Assembly: GCA_009701885.1 (NCBI GenBank)
Contig: WLJH01000010.1
Location: forward strand, 1-64,000
Reading direction: 5' to 3'
From: Actinomycetota bacterium
Lineage (GTDB): Bacteria > Actinomycetota > Actinomycetes > Propionibacteriales > Nocardioidaceae
Length of the DNA: 64,000 nt
Notes under the pieces: generated by a model
What the model was told of the DNA's origin: nothing
Seen by the model: the letters and a program-made list of their open reading frames with translations, nothing else
Database searches by the model: none
Part shown: positions 24,994-34,418 of the stretch, one piece after another
Position numbering within the stretch: position 1 is the stretch's first letter
How the letters are laid out: each line of letters opens with the position of its first letter
Position numbers and translations under genes: made by a program

Positions 24994-26790
24994 TCAGGCC
25001 TTGCGGAGGTCGGGCAGGCCCGACTGCAGGCCGTGGGCGCAGGCGGCCCCGCCGCCGAGCGCCATGACGCCGAGGCGTCGGAGGTAGGAACCGAGCACCG
25101 TCGCCAGGATGATCGCGCCGAAGAACAGCGCGCCCGGGATGGAGAACAGCTCGGGGAGGCCGGCGCCGGCAGGCGCTGCGTCGAGCAGCGCGTCGTCGCC
25201 GATGGCGGGCTCGCCGCCGCCGGCCGCGGGGGTGTCGACGGGCGCGCCGGCCGCGGGAGCGCCGGGGACCCCGGCAGAGCCACCGGCGCCGGGACCGCCG
25301 CCGGAGACCGGGCCGGTCTGGCCGTTGTCGGTCTGGCCGGGCTCGACCTCGGGGATCTCGATCTCGGGGCTGGTGTCGACCGACGAGGACGCGTTGCCGA
25401 GCGTGATCACGAACTTCGGGGCGAGGTTGAGCGCGGCACCGAGCAGGCTCTGGAGCTGCGCGGCCTCCTCGGGGAACGGCAGCCCGCTGATGGCCTCGGA
25501 GATCTGGTCAATCGGCAGGACGTCGAGCTGACGGCGCAGCACACCGGCGTCGATGACGATCTGCAGACCGCCGACGGCCACCGAGCCCTGGTCCTTGTCG
25601 GTCTCCTCGGCGGGCTGGGGCAGCAGCAGCTGGATGCCCAGCGCCTCGAGCGCCTGGTTGGGGTCGGCGGGCAGGCCCGGCAGGTCCTGGCCCTGCCCGG
25701 CGGCCTCGAAGCCGTCGGACCCGAAGCGGAACTTCTGGCCGGCGATGGTGAGGGTGCCGTAGTCGGTGACGCCGCGCGTGACGGCCTTCGCACCGTCACT
25801 GGTCACGGTGGCGGTCGAGACGACCCCGTCGAGGGTGATGACGCCGCCCAGGAGGCTGATCTCGCCGAGCGCGCTGCGCGAGGTCGCGCGCACCCGCTCG
25901 ATCCCGTCCTCGCCCTCACCGCGGGTCACGGTGGACGTGGCCCCCATGCCGCCGACGTCGATGAGGAGCGCGAGCTGCGCGGGGATCGGGCAGGCGACCT
26001 CCTCCTCGGCGCGGTTGCCCTTGCCGCCGAGCGCGCCGGTCAGCGAGCCGAGCCCGTCGCCGAGGCCGGAGGTGGCAGCGGTGGTCAGGCCGGTGGTGAG
26101 GCCGGAGAGCCCGTCGAGACCGGGGATCGGCAGACCGGGCAGGCCAGGCAGACCGGGGAGGCCGGGGATCGGACCCTCCTCGCCGCCCTCTCCGCCCTCG
26201 GCCGGGGCCTCACCGGGCTGCCCGAGCCGGCAGTCGGTGGAGTAGCCGGCTGCAGCGGTGGTCTTCTCGGCCGAGGCGCTGGTGCGCTGGATGGAGCCCG
26301 GGAACTGCTCGTCGGACTGCGAGGCGGGGCCGGCCGGGTGGTTGGAGTTCACCTGGACCGGGTAACCCTGCTCGGCGATCGGCCCGGCGAGCTCCGGCGG
26401 GAGCCCGAGGTTCTCCACGATCGTCTTGAAGCCCTCACCGACGGCGGGACCCGGCCACAGCAGCGAGGCCCGCCCGCGCGTGGTGGAGGAGTCGGCGACG
26501 ACGGAGCTGAAGCCGATGTTGATCTCGGCCTCGGGCTTGGCGGGGATCGGGATGGTGGGCTCGAAGATCTCCAGCCGGATCGGCGTGGCGGTGGTCGTCG
26601 AGGCGTAGCCGGCGAACTCCGGGTCCGCAGCACGCACGGACGCGGCGGCGACCGGCGCGCTCGCGGGTGCCGGCGCCGCGGTGGCGCCTCCGGCGAGGGG
26701 CAGTGCGAGGGACACGACCGCCGAGGCGGCCAGGCCGGCCCCGAGGCGACGGGCGCGCGAGCGCCGGAGGACAGTGCGACGGCCGCTCAT
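24994..26790 (-). CDS. Secreted, C-terminally membrane-anchored protein of the ABC-importer operon
   Basis: A 598-residue protein with an Arg-rich signal peptide (cleavage near residue 38), a mostly beta ectodomain and a C-terminal transmembrane helix (FSIPGALFFGAIILATVLGSY) followed by a basic tail. Two low-complexity stretches stand out: an IPGLPGLPGLPG run (about 208-225) and a Gly/Pro/Ala linker before the helix. The architecture recalls choice-of-anchor secreted proteins. The ATG overlaps the livF stop (ATGA), so it is made with the importer. It may help bring a hydrophobic substrate through the envelope to the transporter; that is inferred from position only. Confidence 0.7.
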   Translation of the reverse strand: MSGRRTVLRRSRARRLGAGLAASAVVSLALPLAGGATAAPAPASAPVAAASVRAADPEFAGYASTTTATPIRLEIFEPTIPIPAKPEAEINIGFSSVVADSSTTRGRASLLWPGPAVGEGFKTIVENLGLPPELAGPIAEQGYPVQVNSNHPAGPASQSDEQFPGSIQRTSASAEKTTAAAGYSTDCRLGQPGEAPAEGGEGGEEGPIPGLPGLPGLPGLPIPGLDGLSGLTTGLTTAATSGLGDGLGSLTGALGGKGNRAEEEVACPIPAQLALLIDVGGMGATSTVTRGEGEDGIERVRATSRSALGEISLLGGVITLDGVVSTATVTSDGAKAVTRGVTDYGTLTIAGQKFRFGSDGFEAAGQGQDLPGLPADPNQALEALGIQLLLPQPAEETDKDQGSVAVGGLQIVIDAGVLRRQLDVLPIDQISEAISGLPFPEEAAQLQSLLGAALNLAPKFVITLGNASSSVDTSPEIEIPEVEPGQTDNGQTGPVSGGGPGAGGSAGVPGAPAAGAPVDTPAAGGGEPAIGDDALLDAAPAGAGLPELFSIPGALFFGAIILATVLGSYLRRLGVMALGGGAACAHGLQSGLPDLRKA

Positions 26791-27494
26791 GCGGCACCTC
26801 CCAGGATGACGTCGGACATGGTCTCGAGGATCTCGTCGGGCTCACCGGTGGCCACGACCCGACCGCCCGACATGACGGCGGCGTAGTCGGAGATCTTCAG
26901 GGCCGTGCGGGCGAACTGCTCGATGCACAGGATCGAGACACCGGTCTCGGTGATCCGGCCGACGGTCTCGTAGAGCTCGTCGACGATCAGCGGGGCCAGC
27001 CCCATGGACAGCTCGTCGAGCAGCAGCAGCGCCGGGTCGGAGGCCAGCGCCCGCGACATCGCGACCATCTGCTGCTCGCCGCCCGACATCGTGCCCGCGA
27101 GCTGCTTGCGGCGCTCCTTGAGGCGCGGGAAGTAGGCGAAGGCAGTCTCCAGGACGGCCTCGGCCGGCACCCCGGCGTACGACATGAGGAGGAGGTTCTC
27201 CTCGACCGTGAGGTTCGGGAAGACCGAGCGACCCTCGGGGATCGTGCACAGGCCGAGCCGGGCCAGCTCCTCCGGGCCGCCCGTGCGCACGTGCACGCCG
27301 CCGAGGTGGATGTCGCCCGAGGTGGCCTTCTTCTGCCCCGAGATGACCTTGACCAGCGTGGACTTGCCCGCGCCGTTGGGGCCGAGCAGGGCCATGACCG
27401 CACCCTTGGGCACCGACAGGTTGACCCCCCGCAGCACCTCGATGCGGCCGTACGCCGCGTGCAGGTCGACGATCTCCAGGATCGGCACGCTCAC
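26787..27494 (-). CDS. Branched-chain-type ABC transporter ATPase (LivF-like)
   Basis: A 235-residue ATPase of the LivF class, powering import by the neighbouring permease. Walker A is GPNGAGKST (about 38-46), the signature MSGGEQQM and Walker B LLLLDELSMGLAP, where the LSMGLAP after the D-loop is typical of LivF. The GTG at 27494 overlaps the TGA of livG, and its own stop overlaps the start of the anchored protein, so the operon is translationally chained. LivF-type ATPases also serve importers for urea, amides and hydrophobic acids, so the name does not fix the substrate. Confidence 0.92.
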   Translation of the reverse strand: MSVPILEIVDLHAAYGRIEVLRGVNLSVPKGAVMALLGPNGAGKSTLVKVISGQKKATSGDIHLGGVHVRTGGPEELARLGLCTIPEGRSVFPNLTVEENLLLMSYAGVPAEAVLETAFAYFPRLKERRKQLAGTMSGGEQQMVAMSRALASDPALLLLDELSMGLAPLIVDELYETVGRITETGVSILCIEQFARTALKISDYAAVMSGGRVVATGEPDEILETMSDVILGGAA

Positions 27495-28372
27495 GAGCCC
27501 ACTCCTTCGCGTGCGGCGGGGATGACCATGGTGTCGTCGGAGACGGCCGGCAGGTCGGTGACGGTGTGCGCGTCGGCGTCGTCCTCGTCGGAGTAGCCGA
27601 GGTAGGCCTTCTGCACCGCGGGGTCGCGCCGGATGGTGGCCGGGTCGCCCGAGGCGATGATCGAGCCGAAGTCCAGGACGTGGATGACGTCGCAGACCGC
27701 CATCACCAGGTCCATGTCGTGCTCGACCATGAGGATGGCGCGCCCCTCGGCGGCCAGGTCGCGCAGCAGGTCGCCGAACGCGTCGGTCTCGGTCTCGTCC
27801 AGGCCGGAGGACGGCTCGTCGAGCAGCAGCAGCTTCGGGTCGCCGGCCAGGCACCGGGCCAGCTCGAGCAGCCGCGCGGTGCCGGTCGGGATCGAGTCGG
27901 CGCGCTCGTCGGCGTACGCCGCGATGCCGACGCGCTCCAGCAGGGCGTCGATGTTCTTGCCGTGGCCCCCGGGGAGGAAGCCCTTGAGCACGCCGCGGTG
28001 GATGTCGGCAGCGACCTTGACGTTGTCGCGGACGCTGAGCGACCCGAAGGCCTCCAGGCGCTGGAAGGTGCGGCCCATGCCGCGCTTGGAGCGCCGGTGG
28101 ACGGGGGTCGAGCTGACGTCCTTGCCCTGGAAGCGCACCGTGCCGCGAGTGGGCTTCTGCAGCCCGGAGATGACGTTGAAGCAGGTCGTCTTGCCGGCAC
28201 CGTTGGGCCCGATCAGCCCGGTGACGGTGCCGGGGTCGGCCGTGAAGCAGGCCTCGTTGACGGCCGTGACGCCGCCGAACTGCACGACCACGTGGTCGAC
28301 CTCGAGCAGCGGCCCGTCGTGGCTGCCGCTCGCGCGGTGGGAACCCGCGAAGGTCTCGGCGAGGCTAGACAC
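27491..28372 (-). CDS. Branched-chain-type ABC transporter ATPase (LivG-like)
   Basis: A 293-residue ATPase, longer than LivG by N-terminal (about 25) and C-terminal (about 25) polar extensions. Walker A GPNGAGKTT is near 51-59 and Walker B LLLLDEPSSGLD near 183-194, with the switch His in MVEHDMDLVM. The ABC signature is unusual: where LivG proteins normally read LSYGQQR, this one reads IPTGTAR. Because the partner LivF has a normal signature, the two ATP sites would be unequal. I chose GTG at 28372, which overlaps the permease stop by 8 bp; a start farther upstream would run deep into the permease gene. Confidence 0.9.
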   Translation of the reverse strand: MSSLAETFAGSHRASGSHDGPLLEVDHVVVQFGGVTAVNEACFTADPGTVTGLIGPNGAGKTTCFNVISGLQKPTRGTVRFQGKDVSSTPVHRRSKRGMGRTFQRLEAFGSLSVRDNVKVAADIHRGVLKGFLPGGHGKNIDALLERVGIAAYADERADSIPTGTARLLELARCLAGDPKLLLLDEPSSGLDETETDAFGDLLRDLAAEGRAILMVEHDMDLVMAVCDVIHVLDFGSIIASGDPATIRRDPAVQKAYLGYSDEDDADAHTVTDLPAVSDDTMVIPAAREGVGS

Positions 28373-30413
28373 CGGCGGGCTCCTTGTTCTCTGCCGGCCC
28401 CTGGTCGGGGCCGGAGGTCGTGGCCGCACCGCCGCCCGCGCCGAGGCCGACGGTGGTCAGCGAGTGGTCGGCCGCGGCGTTGGCGTCGTGCTCGGCCCGG
28501 GCCTGCTCGCGCATCCCGCCCAGGCTGCCGCCGGGGACCGGCAGGACGGGGATCCGCTCGCGGATCCGGTTGCCGAAGCGACGGTCGAGCAGGCGGCCGA
28601 GGCGGAAGAGCTGGTTGGCCAGGCCGTTGGGGTCGCGGGCCAGCAGGATCGCGCCGACGGCGATGACGACGAAGAAGAGACCGGCGATGCCGGGGTAGTC
28701 GGCCTGGAGCACCGGCAGCATCATCAGCCCGACACCGCCGAGCGCCGCGCCGGTCACCGAGGTGACGCCGAAGACGACCGCCAGCAGCAGCAGGGTGAAG
28801 GAGCCGAAGAACTGGAACTCCGCCGCACCCACGGTGCCGCGCAGCCCGGCGTACAGCGCCCCGGCGATGCCGGCCATGCCGGCCGAGGCGGCGAAGAGGC
28901 CGACGCGGAACCAGCGCTGGTCCAGCCCGAGGGTGCCGCAGGCGGCGGGGCTGTCGCGCAGCGCGACGAGCATCCGGCCGAGCGGGCCCGCCCGGACGAC
29001 GAGCAGCGCCAAGCCCATGAGGACGAAGAACACCGCCATCACCCACACGTAGCCGGCCGTGGAGTCGACCTGGTAGCCGAGGATCGAGAGCCGCTCGGCC
29101 GACAGCGAGCCGTTGAACCCGAAGGCGAAGTCGGCCTGGAAGATCATCCGGTCCATGATCACCGCGAAGGCGAGCGTGGCCAACGCGAGGTAGAGACCGG
29201 TCAGCCGGATCACCGGCAGCGCGACCAGCGCGCCGACCCCGGCGGCGACCAGGCCGGCCAGCAGCAGGCCGCCCAGGTTGGGGCTGTCGATCTTGATGTA
29301 GGCCAGCGCGCCGACACCGACGAAGGTGATCTGCGCCAGGGAGACGTGCCCGCCGTACCCGGTCAGCAGCACCAGCGAGAGCATCACGATGGCGTACGTC
29401 GCCGCCGTGCCGACCAGCAGCAGGTTGGCCTCGCTGAGGGCGCCGGCGACCAGGGCCACGCCCAGGAGCAGCGCACCGGACCACGACAGGGCCTTGAACG
29501 GGCTGGGCAGCGGCGCGGAGACGATGCCCTTGACCTGGCCGATGCGCAGCTGCGCCTGGGGCATCAGCACGATGACGGCGAAGAGGAAGAGCGCGGGGAC
29601 GACGTTGCGCACGGAGTTGAGCAGGCCGTCGGTGGGCAGGTAGCCCGAGGCGTAGGAGGTGACCAGGCCCAGGGACATCGCACCGACGAAGGTCAGCGGG
29701 AGGTTCTGCAGGCGGCCCAGGATGGCCGCGGCGAAGGCGTTGATGACCAGCAGCAGCAGCGCGAAGTAGTCCAGGCCCACGGTCGAGACGAGCAGGACGC
29801 CGGCGAGGGCCGCCAGCGAGGTGCCGATGGCCCAGGAGAGCGCGGCGACGCGCTCGGGCTGGCCGCCGAAGAGCTTGAGCAGCTCGGGGTTGTCGACCGA
29901 GGCGCGCATCGCGGTGCCGATGCGCGTGCGGTTGAGCAGGACGTAGAGCCCGACCGCGACCACCAGGGACAGCACGATGGTGAGGATCTGGTGGGCGGTG
30001 ATGAAGAAGCCGAACATCTCGTAGGAGGTGCCCGCGAAGAACGGCTGCACCGAGCGCGCCTCCGGCGGCCAGACCTGCTGGGCCAGGCCCAGGGTCGCCA
30101 CGAGGATCGCCACGGTCACCACGAGGGAGACCGAGACGGGCGCGTCACCCAGGCCGCGGGCCACGAAGCGCTGGAGGAACCAGCCGATGGCTGGCGCGAC
30201 CACGAAGAGCACCAGGAAGAGCGCCAGCAGCGTGGGCATCCCCTGCCGCACGCTGAAGTCCCAGAAGACGAAGGACAGCAGCATCCCGAGCGCGCCGTGG
30301 GCGATGTTGAAGACGCGGGTCGTGGAGTAGGTCAGCACCAGCCCCGAGGCCGCGATGGCGTACGCCGCCCCCGAGACCAGCCCGAAGATGGTGAAGGCCA
30401 GGAACGAGCTCAT
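28365..30413 (-). CDS. Fused LivH-LivM permease of a branched-chain-type ABC importer
   Basis: A 682-residue membrane protein in which the two permease subunits, usually separate, are joined. The LivH part (about 1-290) starts SFLAFTIFGLVSGAAYAIAA and contains the family sequence TRVFNIAHGALGML. The LivM part (about 330-620) contains GYGGHVSLAQITFVGVGALAY and LRDSPAACGTLGLD. At least 14 hydrophobic segments are visible. The last 60 or so residues are polar and probably cytoplasmic. The ATG shares its A with the TGA of the binding-protein gene (TGATG). Together with LivF, LivG and the lipoproteins it makes a complete importer; substrate unknown. Confidence 0.92.
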   Translation of the reverse strand: MSSFLAFTIFGLVSGAAYAIAASGLVLTYSTTRVFNIAHGALGMLLSFVFWDFSVRQGMPTLLALFLVLFVVAPAIGWFLQRFVARGLGDAPVSVSLVVTVAILVATLGLAQQVWPPEARSVQPFFAGTSYEMFGFFITAHQILTIVLSLVVAVGLYVLLNRTRIGTAMRASVDNPELLKLFGGQPERVAALSWAIGTSLAALAGVLLVSTVGLDYFALLLLVINAFAAAILGRLQNLPLTFVGAMSLGLVTSYASGYLPTDGLLNSVRNVVPALFLFAVIVLMPQAQLRIGQVKGIVSAPLPSPFKALSWSGALLLGVALVAGALSEANLLLVGTAATYAIVMLSLVLLTGYGGHVSLAQITFVGVGALAYIKIDSPNLGGLLLAGLVAAGVGALVALPVIRLTGLYLALATLAFAVIMDRMIFQADFAFGFNGSLSAERLSILGYQVDSTAGYVWVMAVFFVLMGLALLVVRAGPLGRMLVALRDSPAACGTLGLDQRWFRVGLFAASAGMAGIAGALYAGLRGTVGAAEFQFFGSFTLLLLAVVFGVTSVTGAALGGVGLMMLPVLQADYPGIAGLFFVVIAVGAILLARDPNGLANQLFRLGRLLDRRFGNRIRERIPVLPVPGGSLGGMREQARAEHDANAAADHSLTTVGLGAGGGAATTSGPDQGPAENKEPAGV

Positions 30414-31903
30414 CAGGAGACCTCCGTGATGCCTGTGCAGGTGTACTTGGTCCCACCGATCGGCACCCACTTGCCACTCTTGACCTGGACGAAGCGCCAG
30501 CAGTCACCGGTGCGCTTGGGACCGACGCCCTGCGGGGCGTGCATGCCGTTGGCGGTCCACTTGTCCACACCGCGCAGCGCCTCGACCAGCGCCGGGCGGG
30601 AGAGCTTGCCGCCGAGCTTGGAGGCCTGCTCGACGAACAGCCGCGCCGCCGACCAGGCGAAGAGCCCGAAGAAGTCGGGCGTCGCGCCGGGCTTGGTCTG
30701 CTGCAGCCAGCTCGTGTAGAGCTGCATCTCGGAGTTGGTGGAGGCCTCCTCGAAGGGCACGAAGTTGATGAAGGCCACCGTGCCCTCGGCCGCGCTGCCG
30801 GCGCCCTCGAGGTAGTCCGGGTGGTAGGCGGTCGGGTCGACCACGAAGACGTCCGGCTCGAAGCCCTGCTGCTCCATGGCCTGGGCCATCCGGACGTACT
30901 GCGGGATGCCCCCCAGGAACTGCACGTGCCGGGCGCCCTCGTTCTTCAGCTCCTGGACGTACGGCGCGTAGTTGAACTCCGTGGTGTCCACGCTCTGCTG
31001 GTAGACGAAGTTCATCCCGCGCTCGGTCATGGCCTTGGGCTGGATCTGGCCGTTCTCGGCCGCTGCGCCGGCGCTGAGGTAGACCATCGCGGCGTTCTGC
31101 GCGGCCTGGGGGAAGTTCTTCTTCAAGAAGTCGGGGACGGCGTTCTGGAACTGGTTGGCGACCGTCGACTGGGCGCCGAAGCAGGTGCTGCACTGCGAGC
31201 GTGCTCCGGTCACCGCGGTGGAGCGGATGTCGGGCAGCCCGCAGCCCTCGGCGGTGGACGCGCCGCCGGAGTCGAAGGCCGACATCGAGCCGACCATGGC
31301 GAAGACGTTGTCGCAGCCGTCGACGTAGTTGCGCTGGTCGGCGCTGGCGTCGGTGCGGGAGTCGTAGTTCTTCAGCTCGATCGAGCGGCCGCAGATGCCG
31401 TCGGGGTTGCTGCGGTTGTAGTAGGCGACGAAGGCCTTGACCGCGTCCTGGGCCGACTCGAAGAGTCCCGGGACCGGGCCGGAGATGTCGGAGGCGTTGC
31501 CGATGGTGATCGTGCTGTCCGTGATGCCGGTGGTGTTCTTGAACCCCTCGCAGCTGCCCGTCGGGATCGGCGCGTCCGCGCCGGGCCCGCCGGCCGAGCC
31601 CCCGGTGCCGCCGGTGCCACCGCTGCCCGCCGTACCACCCGACCCCGCCGTGCCGCCGGTCCCGCCGGCACCGCTCGAGTCACCGCCCACGGCGCCGGGC
31701 ACGGAGCCGTCGGCTGCCACGACCTGGCCGTCGGGGCCGACCACGACCCCACCTGCGCCGAGGGTGCCACCGGCGCCGGCCACCTGGCTCGGGTCCAGCT
31801 GCGAACCGCAGGCTGCCAAGAGGAGCGCCATGCTGGCCGCGGCGACCGTGAGGGCCGAGCGACGGACGTGCGTACGGGTGCGGACCGAGCGGGCCACTGG
31901 CAC
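30413..31903 (-). CDS. ABC importer substrate-binding lipoprotein 1
   Basis: A 496-residue type I periplasmic-binding-protein-like lipoprotein (Leu/Ile/Val-binding fold). The signal ends in a lipobox LAAC near residue 31, followed by a Gly/Thr-rich linker of about 70 residues that would lift the domain off the membrane. The domain starts ITIGNASDISGPVPGL, typical of the family. Paired Cys (CSTCFGAQ, CGLPDIR) suggest disulfides. A GTG at 31903 follows AGGAGG, the same arrangement as in its paralogue at 35129-36595; GTG at 31897 is possible. It opens the importer operon, divergent from the sulfatase, with a KstR-type operator between them. The ligand is unknown. Confidence 0.88.
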   Translation of the reverse strand: MPVARSVRTRTHVRRSALTVAAASMALLLAACGSQLDPSQVAGAGGTLGAGGVVVGPDGQVVAADGSVPGAVGGDSSGAGGTGGTAGSGGTAGSGGTGGTGGSAGGPGADAPIPTGSCEGFKNTTGITDSTITIGNASDISGPVPGLFESAQDAVKAFVAYYNRSNPDGICGRSIELKNYDSRTDASADQRNYVDGCDNVFAMVGSMSAFDSGGASTAEGCGLPDIRSTAVTGARSQCSTCFGAQSTVANQFQNAVPDFLKKNFPQAAQNAAMVYLSAGAAAENGQIQPKAMTERGMNFVYQQSVDTTEFNYAPYVQELKNEGARHVQFLGGIPQYVRMAQAMEQQGFEPDVFVVDPTAYHPDYLEGAGSAAEGTVAFINFVPFEEASTNSEMQLYTSWLQQTKPGATPDFFGLFAWSAARLFVEQASKLGGKLSRPALVEALRGVDKWTANGMHAPQGVGPKRTGDCWRFVQVKSGKWVPIGGTKYTCTGITEVS

Positions 31904-31920
31904 CAGACCTCCTGGGGTGA

Positions 31921-31933
31921 TGAACAAGGTTCA
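31921..31933. promoter_or_regulatory. TGAAC-N3-GTTCA palindrome near the binding-protein start
   Basis: TGAACAAGGTTCA lies 18 bp upstream of the GTG start of binding protein 1. The spacing (three central bases) differs from the KstR-type motif, which has two. It could be a second operator or chance. Confidence 0.3.
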
Positions 31934-32028
31934 CGTTCGTGGGAATAAACGACCACCCGGGTGAAAGGTGACGCCTCCCACACAGGCAAAGGGGTGGCGC
32001 AGCCCACAGCCAGGACCGTCTCAGCAAG

Positions 32029-32042
32029 TGGAACACGTTCTA
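32029..32042. promoter_or_regulatory. KstR-type operator between importer operon and sulfatase
   Basis: TGGAACACGTTCTA fits TNNAACNNGTTNNA exactly. It lies 126 bp from the start of binding protein 1 and 75 bp from the sulfatase ATG, so one site could control both divergent units. The flank TAGTTTTTC is unusually AT-rich for this genome, as expected of a promoter. Confidence 0.7.
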
Positions 32043-32116
32043 GTTTTTCACGCGAGAGTCGAGCCGGAAGTGGCATCCGGCTGCCACTCGGCCCGCTGGC
32101 CGCCTACGCTCCCCGC

Positions 32117-34417
32117 ATGCCCGCGATCCCGCCCCCGCAGCACGTCGTCGACCAGGCCCTGGCCTCGCAGTCGCGCCCGGTCCCCTACCCGCGGCCGGGC
32201 GCCGAGGCCCCCCACGTGCTCATGATCGTGCTCGACGACGTCGGCTTCGCCCAGCTCGGCTGCTTCGGGTCCGGCATCGCGACGCCGCGCATCGACGAGG
32301 TGGCCGAGCAGGGCCTGCGCTACCAGCGCTTCCACGTGACGGCCGTGTGCTCCTCGACCCGGGCGGCGTTCCTGACCGGCCGCAACCACCACGCCGTCGG
32401 GATGGGCGTGACCGAGGAGGCCGCCATGGGCTTCCCCGGCTACACCGGACGGATCCCCCGCAGCGCGGCGACGATGGCCCGGCTGCTGCGCGACAGCGGC
32501 TACAACACCATGGCCGTCGGCAAGTGGCACCTCACGCCGCGCACCGAGACCTCCGCGGCCGGCCCCTTCGACCGCTGGCCGCTGGGCCAGGGCTTCGAGA
32601 AGTACTACGGCTTCCTCGGCGCCGAGACCAGCCAGTGGGCACCGGAGCTGGTGCGCGACAACCACCACGTCGAGCCGCCGGCCACGCCCGAGGAGGGCTA
32701 CCACCTCACCGAGGACCTGGTCGACGAGACGATCCGGATGATCCAGGACCAGCAGCAGGCTACGACCCGCAAGCCGTTCTTCTGCTACCTCGCCACCGGC
32801 GCGGCCCACGCCCCCCACCAGGTCGAACCGGAGTGGGTCGAGCCCTACCGCGGCGCCTTCGACCACGGCTGGGAGGCCTACCGCGAGGAGGTCTTCGCCC
32901 GGCAGGTCGCCGCCGGCGTGGTCCCGGCCGACACCGTGCTGACCGAGCGCCCGTCGTGGGTCCCGGAGTGGTCCACCCTCACCACCGACGAGCAGCGGCT
33001 CTACGCCCGCTACATGGAGGTCTTCGCCGGCTTCCTCACCCACACCGACCACCACCTGGGGCGGCTCTTCGACTTCCTCGACGAGATCGGCATCGCCGAC
33101 GACACCGTCGTGATGGTGATGTCCGACAACGGCGCCAGCGCCGAGGGCGGACCGAGCGGCACGCCCAACGAAGCCGCCGGCTGGCTCGGTCTCCAGCCCG
33201 ACGCCGCGACCGCGATGGACCGGATCGAGGACCTCGGTGGTCCCGATGCCTCCAACCACTACCCCTGGGGCTGGGCCTGGGCCGGCAACACCCCGCTGCG
33301 GCTGTGGAAGCGCTACTCCTGGCTCGGCGGGGTGCGCGCGCCGTTCGTGCTGCGCTGGCCCGGCCGGATCCCCGACCCGGGCGCGGTGCGAGGTCAGTTC
33401 ACCCACGCCGTGGACCTCTTCCCCACCCTGCTGGAAGCCGCCGGGGTCGACCTGCCCGAGGCCGTGGACGGCGTCACCCAGCAGCCGGTGGACGGTGCGT
33501 CCTTCCTGGCCAGCCTGGGCGACGCCGGGGCCGCCGAGCACCGGCCGATGCAGTACTTCGAGATGATGGGCTCGCGCAGCCTCTACCTCGACGGCTGGAA
33601 GGCCGTGACCGACCACGTCGCGAACCAGTTCGGCGAGCGCGACCACGTGACCGGCAGCTTCGACCACGCCACCGACCGCTGGTCCCTCTACGACCTGCGC
33701 TCGGACTTCTCCGAGAGCACCGACCTCGCCGCCGCCCACCCCGACCTCGTACGCCGGATGGAGGGCCTGTGGTGGGCCGAGGCCGGCCGCAACCAGGTGC
33801 TGCCGCTCTTCGAGTTCCCCGGGTCGATGTTCCACCTCCACCCCGGCGAGTTCCCACCCCCGAGGGAGGCCACCTACCGTCCCGGCGGCGCCCCCGTGGT
33901 GGAGCCGATGCTGCCCGCCACCGGCGGCGGCTTCTCCCTGCGCGCCCACGTGGAGGTCGCCGACGAGCACGCCTCGGGCATCCTTGCCGCCATCGGCGAC
34001 CACCAGGGCGGCTGGGGCGTCTACCTCCTCGACGGCCGTCCGACGGCCTGCTTCGCGCTGCTCGACGCCACCGACCGGGTGCAGGCCCCCGAGCCCGTCC
34101 CCGCCGGTGCCCATGTCGTCGGGCTCGACCTGCGTCCGGCCGGCGCGGACGGACCGCAACGCCTCGAGCTGACCGTCGACGACCGGGTCGTGGCCTCCGG
34201 CGAGGTACGCGGCACCTTCTTCCTGCCACAGCTGTCCTCGGCGGCCGTGGGCCTGACCGTCGGCCGGGACCGCGGGCTCCCGCTCTGCGGGGACTACCGC
34301 CCGCCCTTCGCCTTCACCGGCCACCTGGAGAAGGTCGTCCTGCGCAGCGGCGCCGGCGCCACCTTCAGCGTCCCGGACGCCGGGGACCGCGTGCGCGCGG
34401 CCGTCGCCGGCGACTGA
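32117..34417 (+). CDS. Arylsulfatase-type sulfatase with C-terminal beta domain
   Basis: A 766-residue sulfatase that hydrolyses sulfate esters using a formylglycine made from Cys78 in the motif CSSTRAAFLTGR. Metal ligands are visible in IVLDDVG (Asp40, Asp41) and MSDNGASAEGG. The lysine motif GKWHLTPR is present near 136. The third motif position is Ser, not the usual Pro, a variant seen in other actinobacterial arylsulfatases. The last 130 or so residues (SLRAHVEVADEHASGILAAIG onward) resemble a concanavalin-like sandwich. No signal peptide is seen, so it is probably cytoplasmic, acting on an imported sulfated compound. It is divergent from the importer and shares its KstR-type operator. 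Confidence 0.9.
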   Translation: MPAIPPPQHVVDQALASQSRPVPYPRPGAEAPHVLMIVLDDVGFAQLGCFGSGIATPRIDEVAEQGLRYQRFHVTAVCSSTRAAFLTGRNHHAVGMGVTEEAAMGFPGYTGRIPRSAATMARLLRDSGYNTMAVGKWHLTPRTETSAAGPFDRWPLGQGFEKYYGFLGAETSQWAPELVRDNHHVEPPATPEEGYHLTEDLVDETIRMIQDQQQATTRKPFFCYLATGAAHAPHQVEPEWVEPYRGAFDHGWEAYREEVFARQVAAGVVPADTVLTERPSWVPEWSTLTTDEQRLYARYMEVFAGFLTHTDHHLGRLFDFLDEIGIADDTVVMVMSDNGASAEGGPSGTPNEAAGWLGLQPDAATAMDRIEDLGGPDASNHYPWGWAWAGNTPLRLWKRYSWLGGVRAPFVLRWPGRIPDPGAVRGQFTHAVDLFPTLLEAAGVDLPEAVDGVTQQPVDGASFLASLGDAGAAEHRPMQYFEMMGSRSLYLDGWKAVTDHVANQFGERDHVTGSFDHATDRWSLYDLRSDFSESTDLAAAHPDLVRRMEGLWWAEAGRNQVLPLFEFPGSMFHLHPGEFPPPREATYRPGGAPVVEPMLPATGGGFSLRAHVEVADEHASGILAAIGDHQGGWGVYLLDGRPTACFALLDATDRVQAPEPVPAGAHVVGLDLRPAGADGPQRLELTVDDRVVASGEVRGTFFLPQLSSAAVGLTVGRDRGLPLCGDYRPPFAFTGHLEKVVLRSGAGATFSVPDAGDRVRAAVAGD

Positions 34418-34418
34418 G

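Noticed and set aside
31921..31933. Fifth KstR-type operator (TGAACAAGGTTCA)
   Set aside because: The AAC and GTT half-sites are three bases apart instead of two, so it does not fit the consensus; listed only as a separate palindrome.
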